Assembly (NCBI GenBank): GCA_001574975.1
Contig: KQ965828.1
Coordinates: 1-64,000, forward strand
Origin: Gonapodya prolifera JEL478
Taxonomy: Eukaryota > Monoblepharomycota > Monoblepharidomycetes > Monoblepharidales > Gonapodyaceae
Length of the DNA stretch: 64,000 bases
Reading direction: 5' to 3'
In this document: positions 62,401-64,000 of the stretch, piece after piece
How the letters are laid out: the number at the start of each line of letters is the position of its first letter
Numbering within the stretch: the first letter of the stretch is position 1
Made by a program: the position numbers and the translations under genes
The notes under the pieces: generated by a model
The model's input: the letters and a program-made list of their open reading frames with translations, nothing else
What the model was told of the DNA's origin: nothing
The model's database searches: none

Positions 62401-64000
62401 AGGCGTCAATTGAAGCTTCTCGAGGACGCTGTTGCAACAATACGTAAAGAGAAGGAGACAGTTCTGGAAAAGGTCGAGGAGGTTTCCAACTCCGTGAAGA
62501 CACAGACAGCACGTTTAACGGAGCACGAAGAAGAGATGAAAACGATCGAAAGCTTCCGGTCTGGCCTGGAAAAGTACGCAGCTTGGAGGGAAGAGGCGCA
62601 AGCGGAAGTTGATGTAAGTTCTACTCGGGTAGAATTCAGTCGTAGTAACTGCAACTCACACATATTTTGTGTTCAAGCAATGTCTGAAACTGCGGGAAGA
62701 CAGCGTACAACTGTTGCTGCAGTGTTTGAAACTTCCCACAAAGCCACGACCTCCTGGAAGCAGTGGTGGTTTTGGCGCCGCATTCCGTGGCATTCTCGGG
62801 TAATGTAATCACTTCCTTTGCTTCCCTCCGGTGTGTCTAATATTTGAACGGTAACGTGACGTAGTCGTGCATCATCAGTTGCCAACCTCCTGGCGAACCC
62901 GGCCGCCACAGATCGCGATCCCATGGTACTTGCGAAGTTGAAAGATGGGGGCAGCTGCTCCAAAGGCAAGGAGAAGGAGAAGACGGGGGAACATGCGGAA
63001 CTGACCCGTTCTGACACCGAAACAGTCGCACTGGCTATTCGAGGACTGCCAGATAAGGACGACGACTTTTTGCTTCTCCTTCAAAAAGACATGGAGGACG
63101 GTGGAAGCCCAGTCTCTATCAAAAGGGTGATTTTCGAACCAGATACAAAGACTTCAGTGGTTTCTCAGGCTGCGGCTACAGCAGTGAAATCGAAAGTTGT
63201 CGCGGCTGGGCTGGCCACGGTTCCGAAGGAGCTGTTGTTCAAGGCACCGAAACCGGGCCAGAGTGAAAGAGTACGAGTCATGTTGGCAAACGCTCACCTT
63301 ATCACTCCGGCTTCGTCCATCAATATCGCCCGTCAACCTTCTATGCCAGCTCTGGACTTCCATCCGCAAGGTTCTGGTGATGATGCAGATCAGAATCTGT
63401 CCAGCAATGTCGAGAGTGAATCGTTGTTCACGGAACTGGTGAAGAGGCCGGACGAAAGGACTGTAAATACCACCCAATCGGATGAACCCTGGAAACAACT
63501 TCGCGCACGACTTGCAGAGGCAGAAAGGCGTCAATCCGAGCAAGCCCTTATACGACTTTCTTCCGTAGCTGTCCAGGGCTCATCGGATGCAACCCTGACA
63601 ACTTCTGCGAACAATATCGGCGGTGGTTCAACAACCTTGTTCGACGTCGCCGTAGGTGCCCATAATTCGTCAAAGAAAGCAACACCACCATCCCCGAAAT
63701 CCCCAATACCCGGCCCCTTTTCAGTGGAAGCGTCAAAGCCTTCCGATGGGATGCGCAAGTTACAAGACAAAATGGGGAACTTCATGCGTCGACAAGAAGG
63801 TGCCGCTGCGCTGTACTTGGGAGGGCCACTCCAGGGTCTGGGACATCCCGCTGACCTTGCTGTTCGCAGCGGGGCTGGCTTACAGCTTCGAGTGAATCAA
63901 GCGCTCCTGGACCAACCATCTGTCGGTCAAGCAGCAATCGCAAGGTCCCAGACCTCATCGAATGAGCCCAAATCTCCAAGCTCCAGTGAAGATGGATCAT
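59420..64000 (+). CDS. BRO1-domain protein (ALIX/Bro1/Rim20 type), 3' partial
   Basis: A BRO1-domain ESCRT-associated protein of the ALIX/Bro1/PalA (Rim20) group, running off the window. Exon 1 is 59420-59689; exon 2 starts at about 59766 (YTLPNARPAGYLNP) and ends near 60162. The BRO1 core reads YYAQLEYLEQKFPLETN, then QYEKAATCYNLAALYSQMAG, the family's most conserved helix, then AAGALQHLLHAL. LKTKNFYLQAVAQFHCPTRF with REAKKWMDKAVKTA marks the C-terminal part of BRO1. A coiled V-domain-like region follows (61.6-62.6 kb: LPTLTQLLGLSKQNLSEAH, EKVEEVSNSVKTQ). After 62.8 kb the sequence is Ser/Pro/Lys-rich, without domains I recognise. ALIX links ESCRT-III to cargo and Rim20 scaffolds pH signalling; which role applies cannot be told. 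Several intron positions between 60.3 and 62.9 kb are only approximate. Confidence 0.8.

Overview
The window looks like nuclear DNA of a zoosporic (flagellated) fungus, most likely a chytrid-type lineage. Genes are split by many short GT-AG introns of about 55-85 bp. The gene content is fungal: a White collar-1-type LOV photoreceptor, a Ded1 helicase, a Tlg1/syntaxin-6 SNARE, a DHA2-type transporter and a BRO1-domain protein. One gene, DRC11/IQCA1, is an axonemal protein that only ciliated or flagellated eukaryotes keep. The taxon is an inference from content and gene structure, not from a marker gene.

Layout. 0-7 kb (+): 3' part of a White collar-1 photoreceptor, a mitochondrial LYR-motif protein and a DH-PH RhoGEF. 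7-19.4 kb: an unrecognised gene with an apparent frame break, a syntaxin-6 SNARE, a lone ARL2-like exon, then on the minus strand Ded1 and a SAM/U-box gene with several oddities. 19.4-31.8 kb (+): a very large CaMKK/SNF1-activating-like kinase and a large WD-repeat protein. 31.9-41.7 kb: an OFA-type MFS transporter (-), a SPATA20/YyaL-type thioredoxin-fold protein (+) and a 14-TM-type MFS transporter (+).

42-48.2 kb is the most unusual part. An intact double-MYND gene is followed by a gene for a peptidylarginine deiminase (PAD) with its catalytic Asp, His-x-Asp and Cys motifs. Directly downstream lies a second, decayed copy of the same block: a broken MYND gene followed by a short remnant of the PAD 5' region. 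48.4-64 kb: an alpha/beta hydrolase with eight exons, an unrecognised coiled-coil gene, DRC11 (-), and, divergently from a 125-bp shared promoter, PIG-V; the window ends inside a BRO1/ALIX/Rim20-type gene.

Exon structures were built by eye from reading frames, splice signals and family alignment from memory. For RhoGEF, Ded1, the kinase, OFA, SPATA20, the DHA2 transporter, the hydrolase, LYRM2 and DRC11, all exon phases add up to one open frame. No rRNA, tRNA, CRISPR array, or intact transposon or retroelement was recognised. Several genes have apparent one- or two-base frame breaks at short homopolymers or dinucleotide runs, so part of the apparent decay could be assembly error.
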